Assembly (NCBI RefSeq): GCF_003217235.1
Contig: NZ_QJTF01000011.1
Span: 1 to 64,000 of the forward strand
DNA from: Paramesorhizobium leguminum
Lineage (GTDB): Bacteria; Pseudomonadota; Alphaproteobacteria; Rhizobiales; Rhizobiaceae
Direction: 5' to 3'
Length of the DNA stretch: 64,000 bases
Part shown: positions 16,494 to 25,344 of the stretch, one piece after another
Numbering within the stretch: the first letter of the stretch is position 1
Layout of the letters: each line of letters opens with the position of its first letter
Position numbers and translations under genes: made by a program
Notes under the pieces: model-generated
The model's database searches: none
Told to the model about the DNA's origin: nothing
Seen by the model: only the letters and a program-made list of their open reading frames with translations

Positions 16494-16981
16494 TGTTCGC
16501 TTAGTCTCTTCCCTATCGACTTCATGTTCATCTCGCGAATTTCAGACGACGGCATAAAGGTAAACTGCTCGACCAGGAGGTCGCGAACCACCGGTTCGGG
16601 GAAATGCCGGTTGATACCGTCGATCGCCGATTTCCGGACCCTCTCGAAATCGACCTTCTCCACCTGCTTCGTGTCGGAATAGCTCCCATAGAACTGCCGG
16701 AATATCTCATCCTTGACGAAATATTCCAGCGGAACCGTAATCCGCGCCTTCATCTTGATGTCGACGGTGTAGATAAGCTGCGCGATGATATAGCCCGCGA
16801 CCGACCCATCGGTCATGATCGGCACGCTGAAAACATCGGTCGTGGCGTAGTCAATCCCGCCAAGATAACTGGCCTTTTCGCCTGCATCCCCCGAAGCGGG
16901 CATATGGCTCTTGACCGTGAAGAAAAGTGTGCCCAGCGCGACGGCGCAAATCCACAATCCGATCAGCACGATGCGGATCAT
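16490..16981 (-). CDS. Membrane-anchored protein of the flagellar cluster, function unknown
   Basis: 163 aa. One N-terminal membrane helix (residues 2-22, IVLIGLWICAVALGTLFF) is followed by a soluble, presumably periplasmic domain of about 135 residues. The pattern of one helix plus a small periplasmic domain resembles FliL, but a true fliL is at 39294, and I cannot assign it. It is the last gene of the flhA operon and overlaps the FlgN-like gene by 4 nt, so a flagellar role is likely. The start at 16981 avoids a 42-codon extension inside the neighbour. Confidence 0.8.
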   Translation of the reverse strand: MIRIVLIGLWICAVALGTLFFTVKSHMPASGDAGEKASYLGGIDYATTDVFSVPIMTDGSVAGYIIAQLIYTVDIKMKARITVPLEYFVKDEIFRQFYGSYSDTKQVEKVDFERVRKSAIDGINRHFPEPVVRDLLVEQFTFMPSSEIREMNMKSIGKRLSEH

Positions 16982-17412
16982 AGGGCTTGACCGGCCCTTG
17001 CGTTTTGCAGGGTGTAGGTGCCGTCCGCTTCCTGCGTCTCGATTGCCGTACGGATGATATCGGAGAGTTCGCCCACGGCGCGTAAGTGCAATTGCAGCGC
17101 CTCGCAATTGCGCTCCAGCTTCTGCCTCAGCCGGTCGAGCAGCGGCTGTAGGGCTTTCATGGCAGAAGCTTCCGCCCGCGCGGATGCCTTGTTCATCGCC
17201 CGGGTGAAATCGTAAAGCCCCCTGCTCTTGCGGGCGTTGATTTCGACAAGATCGGGATGTTCGCCTTCAAGCAGCATCCGCGTCTCCGTCTCGACAACGG
17301 TTTCCAGACGCTCGATGGCAATCACGACTGGCCGTAGCACCGCGTCCGTTTCCTCGGTAGCCGTAACCGTGAGTACCGGTAGGGCAAGCATGTTCTCAGG
17401 ATTGGGTGCCAT
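16978..17412 (-). CDS. FlgN-like flagellar export chaperone
   Basis: 144 aa, almost entirely helical. Long amphipathic helices (ETRMLLEGEHPDLVEINARK, the usual FlgN E...L..G....L segment, then a coiled coil to the end) match the FlgN family, which holds FlgK and FlgL before export. Sequence similarity by eye is weak, so the call rests on pattern and position between flgJ and the 163 aa gene. It overlaps flgJ by 17 nt. Confidence 0.65.
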   Translation of the reverse strand: MAPNPENMLALPVLTVTATEETDAVLRPVVIAIERLETVVETETRMLLEGEHPDLVEINARKSRGLYDFTRAMNKASARAEASAMKALQPLLDRLRQKLERNCEALQLHLRAVGELSDIIRTAIETQEADGTYTLQNARAGQAL

Positions 17413-17914
17413 CAGACGGTTCCTTCGTATCCGCGCCAGAATTCGTTTTGTTATTCAATTGTTGCTGTATGAGCTGCCGCTCGGCCTGGTGAAGCAAGAC
17501 CTGGCTCCCGGCATCGGCTGATTGCTTGCCTTGCGCTTCCAGCATCCGGGCAATACCGATCCCGCCCGCATCCGCCATTTTCGAGGCGATCGCTTCCGCC
17601 ATCATCGATTTCCAATATTCCCCGGCGATGCCCTTCCCGAAGACCGCATTCGCCTCATCGGGGAACATCGACTGGACGAAGGATTGCAGCATGAACGCTT
17701 CGAACTTCGTGTAAGGGGAATTGGGCTCGGCGCCTTTCGGCGTGGGCAGGACATAAGAAGCGGAGTCCACCGCGAACGCCTGCCCCGCCGGTTGCCCCGC
17801 CACCATCCGCGAAGCGGCGAGTGTGCGCAGCCGCTCAACGGAAGCCCGGTATTTATCAGGATCGGCCGCATTCGCCACATCGAGCACCAGGTCTGACGGC
17901 GGACTTATCGCCAT
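17396..17914 (-). CDS. flgJ: Rod-binding protein FlgJ (no muramidase domain)
   Basis: 172 aa. The start MAISPPSD is the usual N-terminus in this order, and AGGA about 11 nt upstream supports the ATG at 17914 over one 12 nt earlier. The rod-binding domain FEAFMLQSFVQSMFP...GEYWKSMMAEAIASKMADAG is at residues about 80-135. The C-terminal muramidase of enteric FlgJ is missing. A separate lytic transglycosylase at 29245 probably opens the peptidoglycan instead. Confidence 0.9.
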   Translation of the reverse strand: MAISPPSDLVLDVANAADPDKYRASVERLRTLAASRMVAGQPAGQAFAVDSASYVLPTPKGAEPNSPYTKFEAFMLQSFVQSMFPDEANAVFGKGIAGEYWKSMMAEAIASKMADAGGIGIARMLEAQGKQSADAGSQVLLHQAERQLIQQQLNNKTNSGADTKEPSDGTQS

Positions 17915-17989
17915 GTCGGTTCGCATCCTTTTTTGTATTTCTTCACACCCTAAACCTTCAAACTTACGGCAGGCTTGTGTCTAGCTCTA

Positions 17990-18077
17990 CGTCATCCTCG
18001 GGCTTGTCCCGAGGATCTACGACCTGGCGGATTGACGCAGAGGTCGGCAGATCCTCGGGACAAGCCCGAGGATGACG
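17990..18077. repeat. Solo family A palindrome at the end of the fliJ-like gene
   Basis: CGTCATCCTCGGGCTTGTCC and its inverted copy GGACAAGCCCGAGGATGACG flank a 48-bp centre. The minus-strand fliJ-like reading frame runs through almost the whole element and stops in its terminus (17992-17994). Confidence 0.85.
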
Positions 18078-18450
18078 ATGGGCGGGAGGCACCAAATTCC
18101 TCAATGACCTCCGCCTGCATTTTGCGTTCCATCGCTTGGCCGAGATCGACCATCCGCCCTTCGAGCAGTTCCGTGCGGCGCGAAGTCTGGAGAAGCGCCT
18201 GCCGCTGGTTCGCCAACTCCTGCTCCAGCAGCTCCTTGCGGCGCATGTTGGCGTTGATGCGCGTGAGGATAGCCGCCGGATCCACGAACGCCGCTTGTCC
18301 CTCGTAGCGGCGATCCAGCATTGCCAGGAGTTCGCCGTTCTCCGCCTCGATGCCCGCCAATGCGTTTGCAAGGCCCGATATCGCCATCTCCAGCCGCGCC
18401 TTCATCAGTGATTGCACTGCAATCATTTTTCCAAGGCTCTTGCGGTCCAT
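17992..18450 (-). CDS. FliJ-like coiled-coil flagellar protein with repeat-encoded tail
   Basis: 152 aa. Residues 1-120 are helical with heptad character (RMVDLGQAMERKMQAEVIEE), like FliJ-type export proteins, but the identity is uncertain. The last roughly 28 residues, Ser/Gly/Arg-rich, are encoded by the family A palindrome, so the original stop was lost or displaced. The ATG at 18450 with GGTGGGG just upstream is preferred over a GTG 9 nt earlier. It lies 12 bp after fliR. Confidence 0.65.
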   Translation of the reverse strand: MDRKSLGKMIAVQSLMKARLEMAISGLANALAGIEAENGELLAMLDRRYEGQAAFVDPAAILTRINANMRRKELLEQELANQRQALLQTSRRTELLEGRMVDLGQAMERKMQAEVIEEFGASRPSSSSGLSRGSADLCVNPPGRRSSGQARG

Positions 18451-18462
18451 GATCCCCACCCC

Positions 18463-19239
18463 TCAAAAGCTGCGCAAAAACTGGCCGATTTCCGAAAGGA
18501 AAAAGGCCAAAAGTTCGGGCAGCAGGAAGTAGGTGAGGGCCAGCCCCCCGGCGAGCACGAACGGCATGGAGATGAAGTAGACGGGGATCGTGGGGGTCAG
18601 CTTGTTGATGAGGCCGATGGCGATATTGACCAGAACCGCGAACACGATGAACGGCGCGGCGATGCGCAAGGTGCCCGTGAAGGCGCTGGAGAAAGCGTCT
18701 GTTATATCCACCAGCGCCGCACTGGGCTTGAGACCGCTATCGATGGGAATGACGGAATACGAGGCCAACAGCGCGCGCAACACTTCCAGATGCAGATCCG
18801 TGACGAAAAACAGGAACAGCGCCGAGAATGTGATGATGCTGCCAATGATCGCCTGCGGCTCCGTCTGCTCGACCGCGCCCCCCGGCGCGCCGGAATAACC
18901 GATCGCCGCGGCGATAACGCTCGCCATGAACTGCAATGCCCAGAAATAGATCTGCGCCAGAATGCCGATCAACCCGCCGACCATGCTCTCCGTCACGATC
19001 AGCCGCAAGAGCGTCCACGGCTCCGCATTCCCCACCGCCGCCGCCATGCGCGGTTCAAGCAGCGGCACCACCGCCAGCGACAGGGCAAGTGCCAGAAAAA
19101 GCCGGACGCTCAAGGGCACGCGCGGGCTCGATATGCCCGGCATGGTCATCAGGCAGGCCCCTACCCTGGCGAAAACCAGGAAGGCGGCGGGGAGCATTTC
19201 GTTGAATGGGAGGGAGAGGAGAGGTAAAGCTAAGTTCAT
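18463..19239 (-). CDS. fliR: Flagellar export apparatus protein FliR
   Basis: 258 aa, about six membrane segments. The conserved ARVGACLMTMPG near residues 25-36, then the STP..V...L..A.. type segment RVPLSVRLFLALALSL, and the C-terminal VYFISMPFVLAGGLALTYF are FliR features. It is a core component of the type III export gate with FliP and FliQ. It lies between flhA and the fliJ-like gene and is preceded by family B copy 3. Confidence 0.92.
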   Translation of the reverse strand: MNLALPLLSLPFNEMLPAAFLVFARVGACLMTMPGISSPRVPLSVRLFLALALSLAVVPLLEPRMAAAVGNAEPWTLLRLIVTESMVGGLIGILAQIYFWALQFMASVIAAAIGYSGAPGGAVEQTEPQAIIGSIITFSALFLFFVTDLHLEVLRALLASYSVIPIDSGLKPSAALVDITDAFSSAFTGTLRIAAPFIVFAVLVNIAIGLINKLTPTIPVYFISMPFVLAGGLALTYFLLPELLAFFLSEIGQFLRSF

Positions 19240-19258
19240 GGAAGCGCTTGCGGGCAGA

Positions 19259-19418
19259 CACCCCCCTCTGCCCTGCCGGGCATCTCCCCCTCAAGGGGGG
19301 AGATTACGCCTTCATGAACGTTCGGCACCAACCTCAAGCGTCGCAGGATGAGCGAGGAGAGCCCTGTCGGCCGATCTCCCCCCTTGAGGGGGAGATGTCT
19401 GGCAAGGCAGAGGGGGGT
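19259..19418. repeat. Palindromic repeat, family B, copy 3
   Basis: Full-length copy between the flhA stop (19455) and fliR start (19239). Arms are CACCCCCCTCTGCCCTGCCG and the inverted CAAGGCAGAGGGGGGT with one diverged arm (GTCTGGCAAGG). It would be transcribed within the operon and fold as a long hairpin. Confidence 0.85.
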
Positions 19419-19454
19419 ATCCAGCGCCGGCGTTGCCATCACGACACACCCACC

Positions 19455-21545
19455 CTACGAAATCGTCCCGAGCGCCTTCACCTCAACCCCACGCGCAATC
19501 TCCACATGTGACAGCACGGAAAGCGTGGCGAACAGGCGCTCGATGATCATGCGGATATAGGGCCGCGCTTCCGGCGAGGCGACCAGCACGAAGCGCTCGC
19601 CGCCATCCATGTGCTTGCGGATCGCCGTACTCGCCTCCGTGCCGAATTGCTCCAGCAGGCGCGGATCGATATCGAACTCGATCACCTCGCCCTTGGCATC
19701 ACGCTTGAGGCTCTGGTGGAAAACCATGTCCCAGCGGTTGCCGAGCCGCAGCACATTGAGCACGCCGTTTTCCTGGAGATCACCGCAGATCTGCTGCGCC
19801 ATGCGCATCCGCACATGCTCGACGATGAGTTCGGAACGCCGGACATGCGGCGCGATCTCGGCAATCGCCTCAAGAATGAGATGCAGATTGCGGATCGAAA
19901 CCCGCTCCGCCAGCAAAAGCTTGAGCACCGCCTGAAGTCCGGAATAGGAAAGATGCGCCGGGCAGATATCGTCGAGCAGCTTGCGGTATTCCGGCCCAAG
20001 CCTTTCGAGCAGGATGCGCATATCCTTGTACGACAGTAGCTGCGCCAGATTGTTGCGGATGATCTCGCTCAGATGCGTAAGCAGCACCGAGAGATTATCG
20101 ACAGTCATGTAGCCGTCGCGCTTCAATTCCGCCGCGAAGGTTTCCGGCACGGAATAGGCGCGCATCCCGAAGGCAGGCTCGCGCATTTCCTCGCCCGGTA
20201 CGGCGGGCGGCGAGCGCTCGCCTAGCACCACCAGCGTCTCCCCCACCCGTAACTCATTCGCAGCCACCGCCGTGCCGTGAATCTTGATGCGATAGACCTT
20301 GGGCGACAGGCCGATCTCGTCCGTCACCTTGATTTCAGGGATGACGAAACCGTATTCGAGCGCGAATTTCTTGCGCATCTTGTTGACGCGGTGCGCCAGT
20401 TCTTCCTGTTGCATGAGAAGCCGCGTCGAAAGCTGCTTGCCGAGGCAGAGTTCGATCTGCGCCGTCTCCAGCGAAGCCTTGACCGAATTACGCTCTTCCG
20501 CCTCCGCCTGTCGCTGCTTTTGCGCCACGTCCGCCTCGTCCGCCGCACGGCGCTTGGCGAGACGGCGCGGAATGGCGAAGCCGGTAAACGCCATGCCGGC
20601 ACCCAACACGAAGAACGGAAACGCCGGAAGCCCCGGCAGCACGCCCAGCACGAAAAGCAGGAACGCCGCGATGAACAGCGCCTTCGGATAGGCGCCAAGC
20701 TGGCCGAACACTGCTTGGTCGGTCGAGCCGCGCGTACCGCCCTTCGAGACCAGAAGACCCGCCGCGAGCGACACGATCAGCGCCGGGATCTGCGTCACGA
20801 TGCCGTCGCCGACCGAAAGCTTGGTGAAGACGTCCGCCGCCTGCCCGATATCCATGTCGTGGCGAGTGACGCCAATGATGATGCCGCCGAAGATATTAAC
20901 AGCGGTGATGATGAGACCCGCGATGGCATCGCCGCGCACGAATTTCGACGCGCCGTCCATGGAACCGAAAAAGGAACTTTCCTCTTCCAGTTCGCGCCGG
21001 CGATGCTGCGCCTGCTTCTCGTCGATCAGCCCGGAGGAAAGGTCGGCATCGATCGCCATCTGCTTGCCGGGAATGGCGTCGAGCGTGAAGCGCGCGCCCA
21101 CCTCCGCGATGCGCGTCGCGCCCTTGGTGATGACGAGGAAATTGACGATGATGAGAATGGCGAAAACCACGAGACCGATGACGAAATCGCCGCCCATGAC
21201 GAATTGCGAGAAGCCGTGAATGACATGGCCCGCCGCCGTGTAGCCCTCATTGCCATGAGTCAGGATCACGCGCGTCGTCGCGATATTGAGCGACAGGCGC
21301 ATCATCGTCGCGATCAGCAGCACGGTCGGAAATGCGGAAAAATCGAGCGGCCGCTGAATCCATAGCGATACCATCAGGATCAGCACGGAAAAAGCGATGG
21401 AGAACGCAAGCCCGATATCGAGAACCAGCGCCGGGACGGGCAGGAACAGAACCGTCAGGATAATGACGATTCCGGCGGCGAGCCCGACATCGCTGCCGGT
21501 CAAAAACCCCTTGTCGCCGAATGATTTTGCCGCGCTCTGCTGCAC
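19455..21545 (-). CDS. flhA: Flagellar export gate protein FlhA
   Basis: 696 aa, normal FlhA size. Eight N-terminal membrane segments (residues about 15-310) include the FHIPEP signature region ([20 protein letters not shown]), then a large cytoplasmic domain. The GTG at 21545 is chosen because GGGAGA lies 6 nt upstream and homologues begin just before AKSFGDKG; the next upstream ATG would overlap the divergent gene. It heads an operon and has its own copy of the shared flagellar promoter element at 21572-21597. Confidence 0.95.
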   Translation of the reverse strand: MQQSAAKSFGDKGFLTGSDVGLAAGIVIILTVLFLPVPALVLDIGLAFSIAFSVLILMVSLWIQRPLDFSAFPTVLLIATMMRLSLNIATTRVILTHGNEGYTAAGHVIHGFSQFVMGGDFVIGLVVFAILIIVNFLVITKGATRIAEVGARFTLDAIPGKQMAIDADLSSGLIDEKQAQHRRRELEEESSFFGSMDGASKFVRGDAIAGLIITAVNIFGGIIIGVTRHDMDIGQAADVFTKLSVGDGIVTQIPALIVSLAAGLLVSKGGTRGSTDQAVFGQLGAYPKALFIAAFLLFVLGVLPGLPAFPFFVLGAGMAFTGFAIPRRLAKRRAADEADVAQKQRQAEAEERNSVKASLETAQIELCLGKQLSTRLLMQQEELAHRVNKMRKKFALEYGFVIPEIKVTDEIGLSPKVYRIKIHGTAVAANELRVGETLVVLGERSPPAVPGEEMREPAFGMRAYSVPETFAAELKRDGYMTVDNLSVLLTHLSEIIRNNLAQLLSYKDMRILLERLGPEYRKLLDDICPAHLSYSGLQAVLKLLLAERVSIRNLHLILEAIAEIAPHVRRSELIVEHVRMRMAQQICGDLQENGVLNVLRLGNRWDMVFHQSLKRDAKGEVIEFDIDPRLLEQFGTEASTAIRKHMDGGERFVLVASPEARPYIRMIIERLFATLSVLSHVEIARGVEVKALGTIS

Positions 21546-21571
21546 GATATTCTCCCATGCTGTTGGGGAGA

Positions 21572-21597
21572 AAATAGGCTGCGAACCTTGCGCGAGG
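21572..21597 (-). promoter_or_regulatory. Candidate FtcR-type promoter of the flhA operon
   Basis: On the coding strand CCTCGCGCAAGG (21586-21597) is followed after 8 nt by CTATTT (21572-21577), 27 bp before the flhA start. It has two or three mismatches to the consensus CTTCRSGCAAGC shared with five other flagellar promoters, with identical spacing and orientation. Confidence 0.55.
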
Positions 21598-21664
21598 GAT
21601 TTGCGCACAAACGCCACAATTTGGAATTCTCTTAGGCAAGAAAACGGCGATGGAAAGATCAGCC

Positions 21665-22561
21665 ATGAGAATTTACGGAGCAGCCCTCCTGGTCGGCATG
21701 TGCTTGTGCCTGCCACCCGCCCATGCGGCGAACAGTTCTGACAGGAACGACCTGTCGGGCTATCTCGCCAATCGTGGCGCCGTCATCATTCCCTACGCGC
21801 TCGATTCCAGCGGCGAAATGAATGTGGATGCAGTGCTCTGCCCGCGTGAGAAGAAATGCCTGGCCACCCCGCTCGAATTCGATTCAGGCGATCCCGACAA
21901 CAACATTGGCCCGGAATTGAAAGAAAAGCTGGGATTGAACAGCCAGGAAAAGACACTTGCCCGATTCTATCTGGGCAGGCTCCCGCCTGTTACGGATTTT
22001 CCGATCTATTTCAGCAACGACCCATTGCGGGGCAATTATATCGGCGCGCGCTCGATCGAGAGAATGGGCCTATGGTTCAATTTCGGTTCGCGCGAGATTT
22101 ACGGCGGCATCCCTCGGGACGCAATCAACGCCTATATGAAAGGAACCGCGCTCCGATACCGGACCATCGCCCTGAAATCATATGGAACATATCGATACAT
22201 CACCGTCTCGATCAACGGAAAGAAACCGGCCAATTTCGCTATTGATACCGGAGCCACCGGAAGTGTCATCGATACAAAATATGCGCATGCATTGGGCCTC
22301 GGTTTCGATACCAAACACTGCGTCGCCATGGGTAGCCAGCTTGGGGAAACGCGCACGTGCTTTACCCATGACATCGTGACTATGAAGGCGGAAAAAGAGC
22401 CGCTATCGGCCTATCTTCCGCGCGGTTTCGCTGATCTTGATCTGGGCTTCGTCCTCCCGCCGCTTCATATCAAGGGCGTTCTGGGCGTGGACTGGCTGGA
22501 ACGCAACGCCGCCATCATGTCGCTTACGGAGAACAGGATTTACGTTCCAATCGTGTCGTAG
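21665..22561 (+). CDS. Secreted retropepsin-like aspartic protease
   Basis: 298 aa. A signal peptide ([21 protein letters not shown]) is followed by two retropepsin-like halves. The second has the clear active-site motif [12 protein letters not shown] at about residues 194-205; in the first, [13 protein letters not shown] at about residue 68 keeps the Asp in the form DSG. It lies on the opposite strand inside the flagellar cluster, divergent from flhA and convergent with fliQ. The ATG at 21665 has GGAAAG upstream. The substrate is unknown; a periplasmic processing role near the flagellum is speculation. Confidence 0.75.
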   Translation: MRIYGAALLVGMCLCLPPAHAANSSDRNDLSGYLANRGAVIIPYALDSSGEMNVDAVLCPREKKCLATPLEFDSGDPDNNIGPELKEKLGLNSQEKTLARFYLGRLPPVTDFPIYFSNDPLRGNYIGARSIERMGLWFNFGSREIYGGIPRDAINAYMKGTALRYRTIALKSYGTYRYITVSINGKKPANFAIDTGATGSVIDTKYAHALGLGFDTKHCVAMGSQLGETRTCFTHDIVTMKAEKEPLSAYLPRGFADLDLGFVLPPLHIKGVLGVDWLERNAAIMSLTENRIYVPIVS

Positions 22562-22577
22562 GGATTGCACCGCGAAC

Positions 22578-22844
22578 CTAAAACCCCTTTTCGATGCGCG
22601 AATAGGCTAGCAACGTAAACGCGTTGATCTGCGCCCCGACGAACGGCGCGGTGAAGGCGAGGACCACGAAGATCATCACGATCTTCGGCACGAAGGTCAG
22701 CGTGACTTCCTGCACCTGCGTCAGCGCCTGGAAGAGCGCGATGCCGATGCCCGCGAGCATGGCCGCGACCACGGCAGGGCCGCTGGCGGCAAGCACCGTC
22801 CAGATCGCCGAATTGATGATATCGAGCGCATCGGCTTCGTTCAT
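22578..22844 (-). CDS. fliQ: Flagellar export apparatus protein FliQ
   Basis: 88 aa with two membrane hairpin helices (residues about 15-40 and 50-75). Conserved segments are GPAVVAAMLAGIGIALFQALTQVQE and LTFVPKI, diagnostic of FliQ/SpaQ. It forms the export gate with FliP and FliR. It ends the flgE operon, separated from flgD by an octamer repeat array. Confidence 0.94.
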   Translation of the reverse strand: MNEADALDIINSAIWTVLAASGPAVVAAMLAGIGIALFQALTQVQEVTLTFVPKIVMIFVVLAFTAPFVGAQINAFTLLAYSRIEKGF

Positions 22845-22850
22845 GTTTCT

Positions 22851-22960
22851 TAGGGCAATAAGGCAGTAGGGCAGTAAGGCAGTATGTTAAAAAAGATGCT
22901 CTTTGACGGAGCGAATAAAACATACTGCCCTACTGCCCTACTGCCCTACTGCCCTACTCC
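22851..22960. repeat. Inverted octamer tandem array (AGGGCAGT type) between flgD and fliQ
   Basis: The right arm holds four perfect copies of ACTGCCCT (22924-22955) plus a degenerate fifth. The left arm (22851-22886) holds TAGGGCAATAAGGCAGTAGG-type inverted copies. AGGGCAGTARGGCAGTATG on the left pairs with the right arm over 19 bp with one mismatch, around a 34-nt A/T-rich loop. The unit AGGGCAGT is the octamer known from Brucella VNTR typing (HOOF-prints). The array touches the flgD stop codon. Confidence 0.9.
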
Positions 22961-23380
22961 CTAACTTATCGTCACGCCCGCCGTGACCGCCATCTCGCTG
23001 CCGTCGGCGAGCTTCGCCACCAGGCCGCCATCCTGCAGGATGCGCACGGATTTGACTTGACCCGTGGTCTTGCCGTCCTCGCTCGTCACCGTGTGACCGA
23101 TCAGGCTGTCCGCCTGCGAAAGCAGGGAATTGCCGAGAAGCTTTTCCAGCTTGCTGTTCATCTGCACCGCCTGCTCGACATTCGAAAATGTCGCCAGCTG
23201 CGATACATATTGCGTGGAATCCATCGGCTGCGTCGGGTCCTGATTCTTCATCTGCGCGACGAGCAGTTTCAGAAATGAATTGTAATCCGCCGACGCCGCC
23301 CCGGCCGTCACATCGTTCGAAGTCTTTGCCGTGTTCTGCGTATTTGTCGTCTGGTTGTTGACGCTGGGTGTGGTCGTCAT
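22961..23380 (-). CDS. flgD: Flagellar hook assembly scaffold FlgD
   Basis: 139 aa, a short FlgD as in other Hyphomicrobiales. The N-terminal core [37 protein letters not shown] is the family hallmark (residues about 30-66), followed by the [13 protein letters not shown] fold. The FnIII/tudor-like C-terminal part of enteric FlgD is mostly missing. It overlaps flbT by 4 nt. Confidence 0.94.
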   Translation of the reverse strand: MTTTPSVNNQTTNTQNTAKTSNDVTAGAASADYNSFLKLLVAQMKNQDPTQPMDSTQYVSQLATFSNVEQAVQMNSKLEKLLGNSLLSQADSLIGHTVTSEDGKTTGQVKSVRILQDGGLVAKLADGSEMAVTAGVTIS

Positions 23381-23829
23381 GCCATTGCCTCCGCGGGCTG
23401 GGCTTTGAATTCAGGTTCGCGCTTGCCACCATCCATGATCGCCGCCTCTGCGGGGTAAAGCCCGCGCAAGGTCTTGAGCGCCTCGAAGATTCGATCCTGA
23501 TGGACGAGCTCATCAACGAGCTTCAACCCTTTCAGGATATCCGCATCCTCGAATGTATTGAGCGTCGCCCTCAGCATGGTCTTGAACATCTCGCGCGCCT
23601 GCACAGCGAGAGCCGGATCGATCAGCATGGTCTGGGCGGCGAAATAGACCTGCCTCAGCGGCGTCGTCGTCTGCTCGGGCTGCAGAACATGGCTTTCCAG
23701 AAGAAACGTGGCGTTGTTCAGCAGTTCGAGCGAAACCTTGCGGTCGGCGCGCAGCACCGCGCCGTTGATATAGATCTTCTCACCTGCCCGAAGCGAAAGA
23801 CGAATGGTGTTTCTGGACGCCTGCGACAT
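23377..23829 (-). CDS. flbT: Flagellin synthesis post-transcriptional regulator FlbT
   Basis: 150 aa. The N-terminal [19 protein letters not shown] and [15 protein letters not shown] with the following [13 protein letters not shown] are characteristic of FlbT, which binds flagellin mRNA leader in Caulobacter and acts with FlaF. It lies between flaF and flgD. Its target here is presumably fliC at 37008. Confidence 0.94.
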   Translation of the reverse strand: MSQASRNTIRLSLRAGEKIYINGAVLRADRKVSLELLNNATFLLESHVLQPEQTTTPLRQVYFAAQTMLIDPALAVQAREMFKTMLRATLNTFEDADILKGLKLVDELVHQDRIFEALKTLRGLYPAEAAIMDGGKREPEFKAQPAEAMA

Positions 23830-24174
23830 TTAAAGACTGTCCCTGATCGTGCGGGTGATATCGATGACGGAATCGTAATCGTCGGATTGGCCCTGCCTGA
23901 TCCGCTCCAATTCCTTCAAGATGAAGATGCCGATGGAAATGATGGCGGCCTTCAGCTCCTTCGGCAGCGCGTTTTCCGCTGATCCTAGATCCTCCATCAG
24001 AATCGTCCAGAGCCGCATCGTGAAATAGCCGGCATCGATCCCTTCGGGTGAAGAAGCGCCCTTTTCACGGGCTTGGCTCAACATGTCGATGCAACGGTCG
24101 AAGAGCAGGCGCTCGCGCTCCTTGGCGCTCGCCGCATCTTCGCTCATCACATCCGCATAACCCATCTGGTACAT
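23830..24174 (-). CDS. flaF: Flagellar biosynthesis regulator FlaF
   Basis: 114 aa, all-helical. The start MYQMGYADVMSEDA, the middle LLFDRCIDMLSQA and RLWTILMEDLGS match FlaF, needed for flagellin synthesis or secretion and acting opposite to FlbT. It sits after flgL, from which it is separated by an A/T-rich repeat-dense gap, and immediately before flbT. Confidence 0.93.
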   Translation of the reverse strand: MYQMGYADVMSEDAASAKERERLLFDRCIDMLSQAREKGASSPEGIDAGYFTMRLWTILMEDLGSAENALPKELKAAIISIGIFILKELERIRQGQSDDYDSVIDITRTIRDSL

Positions 24175-24292
24175 GTCGTCTCCGAAAACATTACGAGAAG
24201 AAAACCTGAATCAATACTTTAAATTACTTCGATCTTTACTCTAAGTATTGATCAAGTATTACTTCAGTTGCTTGAATCAATATTACAGAAAA
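24175..24292. other. A/T-rich, repeat-dense spacer between flgL and flaF
   Basis: 118 bp far more A/T-rich than its surroundings. ATCAATACTT (24210-24219) and AAGTATTGAT (24243-24252) are a perfect inverted repeat, with a third similar copy ATCAATATTA (24276-24285). ATTACTTC occurs repeatedly. It could be an RNA structure or terminator controlling the step from flgL to flaF-flbT. No gene is seen. Confidence 0.6.
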
Positions 24293-25342
24293 CTACTTCA
24301 AGTAATTGAGAAGACTCATTCCCATCAGCCGCGCGGTCATCGCATAAGAAGTCTCGATCTGCGAGGTGAGCGCGCTCACGCGCGTCGCCGCCTCATAGGG
24401 GTCGACCGCTTCCAGGTCGAGAACCGAGTTGTTCAAGATGTTGAGCTGGGCCGCAATGCGCGTATTGGCGTTCGCCGTGCGGTCCTGCGCGATCCCGAGC
24501 GTGGATTGCGACTGCGAAACCGAGGCGATGGCTTCCGTCGTGCTGGTGAGCGCCTTGTCGATCAATGCCGAAAAAGCACTGTCGTTCAGCCCGATACCGC
24601 CAAGTTCCGCCACCATGGTGAAGCTCATCGCCGCCTTGCGGAACCCTTCCGCATTGGCGCTGACGGAGGTTTCGGCAAGCTCCGTCGGCGTGATGCGGCT
24701 TTTGATGACGGTGCTGGAGGCCTGCGACCAGTTGCCGGTCCAGTTGGCTTCGCTGAATTCATCGGCAAATGCCGTATTGAGGAACGCCTTCATTTCATCG
24801 CCGGAGATGTCCGCGACCTTGGGATCATTCATCGCAAAGCCGAAATGATCTTCGAAGGCCTGCCCGATGGCGGCTTTGGCGGCGCTTCCATCGGCATCGT
24901 AATCGCCGACCGGCTTCACATCCGTATTGACGCCGGCAAAGATATATTCGCCGCCATAGCTGCTGTTGAGTAGGCCCGTGGTCGTCTGCAATGCCGCCTT
25001 GGCGCTCTGGACGATGGCGTTCCTCCCCTCCGGGGTGGCGTTGGCGCCGGTCAGATTGCCAAGATATTTCTGCGTCTCGCCAACGATGCCGCCAATCGCC
25101 GTCTGCGACGTTTTCATGCGTTGCGAGGTCAGCTTGTTCATGTCGGTGAGCGCGGAAAGCCGGTCATGCTCCTTGCGCAGCGAAATGGTCTGGCCGGAAC
25201 GCGCGCCAAGCGCCAGCCCCACATCGAAAACCATGCCGGTGGAAGCTTCCTGCTGCGCCTTCAGCAATTCGGTCTGCGCCTTGGAGACGACCGAACGCAG
25301 GCTGTTGTTAAGGGCGTAGGTCGAGACTGACTGAGCTTTCAT
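24293..25342 (-). CDS. flgL: Hook-filament junction protein FlgL (HAP3)
   Basis: 349 aa, flagellin-like ends: N-terminal YALNNSLRSVVSKAQTELLK with the heptads that follow and C-terminal LNNSVLDLEAVDPYEAATRV, then TSQIETSYAMTARLMGMSLL. It joins the hook-associated FlgK to the filament. It lies 2 bp after flgK in the flgE operon. Confidence 0.94.
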   Translation of the reverse strand: MKAQSVSTYALNNSLRSVVSKAQTELLKAQQEASTGMVFDVGLALGARSGQTISLRKEHDRLSALTDMNKLTSQRMKTSQTAIGGIVGETQKYLGNLTGANATPEGRNAIVQSAKAALQTTTGLLNSSYGGEYIFAGVNTDVKPVGDYDADGSAAKAAIGQAFEDHFGFAMNDPKVADISGDEMKAFLNTAFADEFSEANWTGNWSQASSTVIKSRITPTELAETSVSANAEGFRKAAMSFTMVAELGGIGLNDSAFSALIDKALTSTTEAIASVSQSQSTLGIAQDRTANANTRIAAQLNILNNSVLDLEAVDPYEAATRVSALTSQIETSYAMTARLMGMSLLNYLK

Positions 25343-25344
25343 GA

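Noticed and set aside
22851-22960. CRISPR-like array
   Set aside because: The units are 8-bp head-to-tail repeats without spacers and no cas genes are present.
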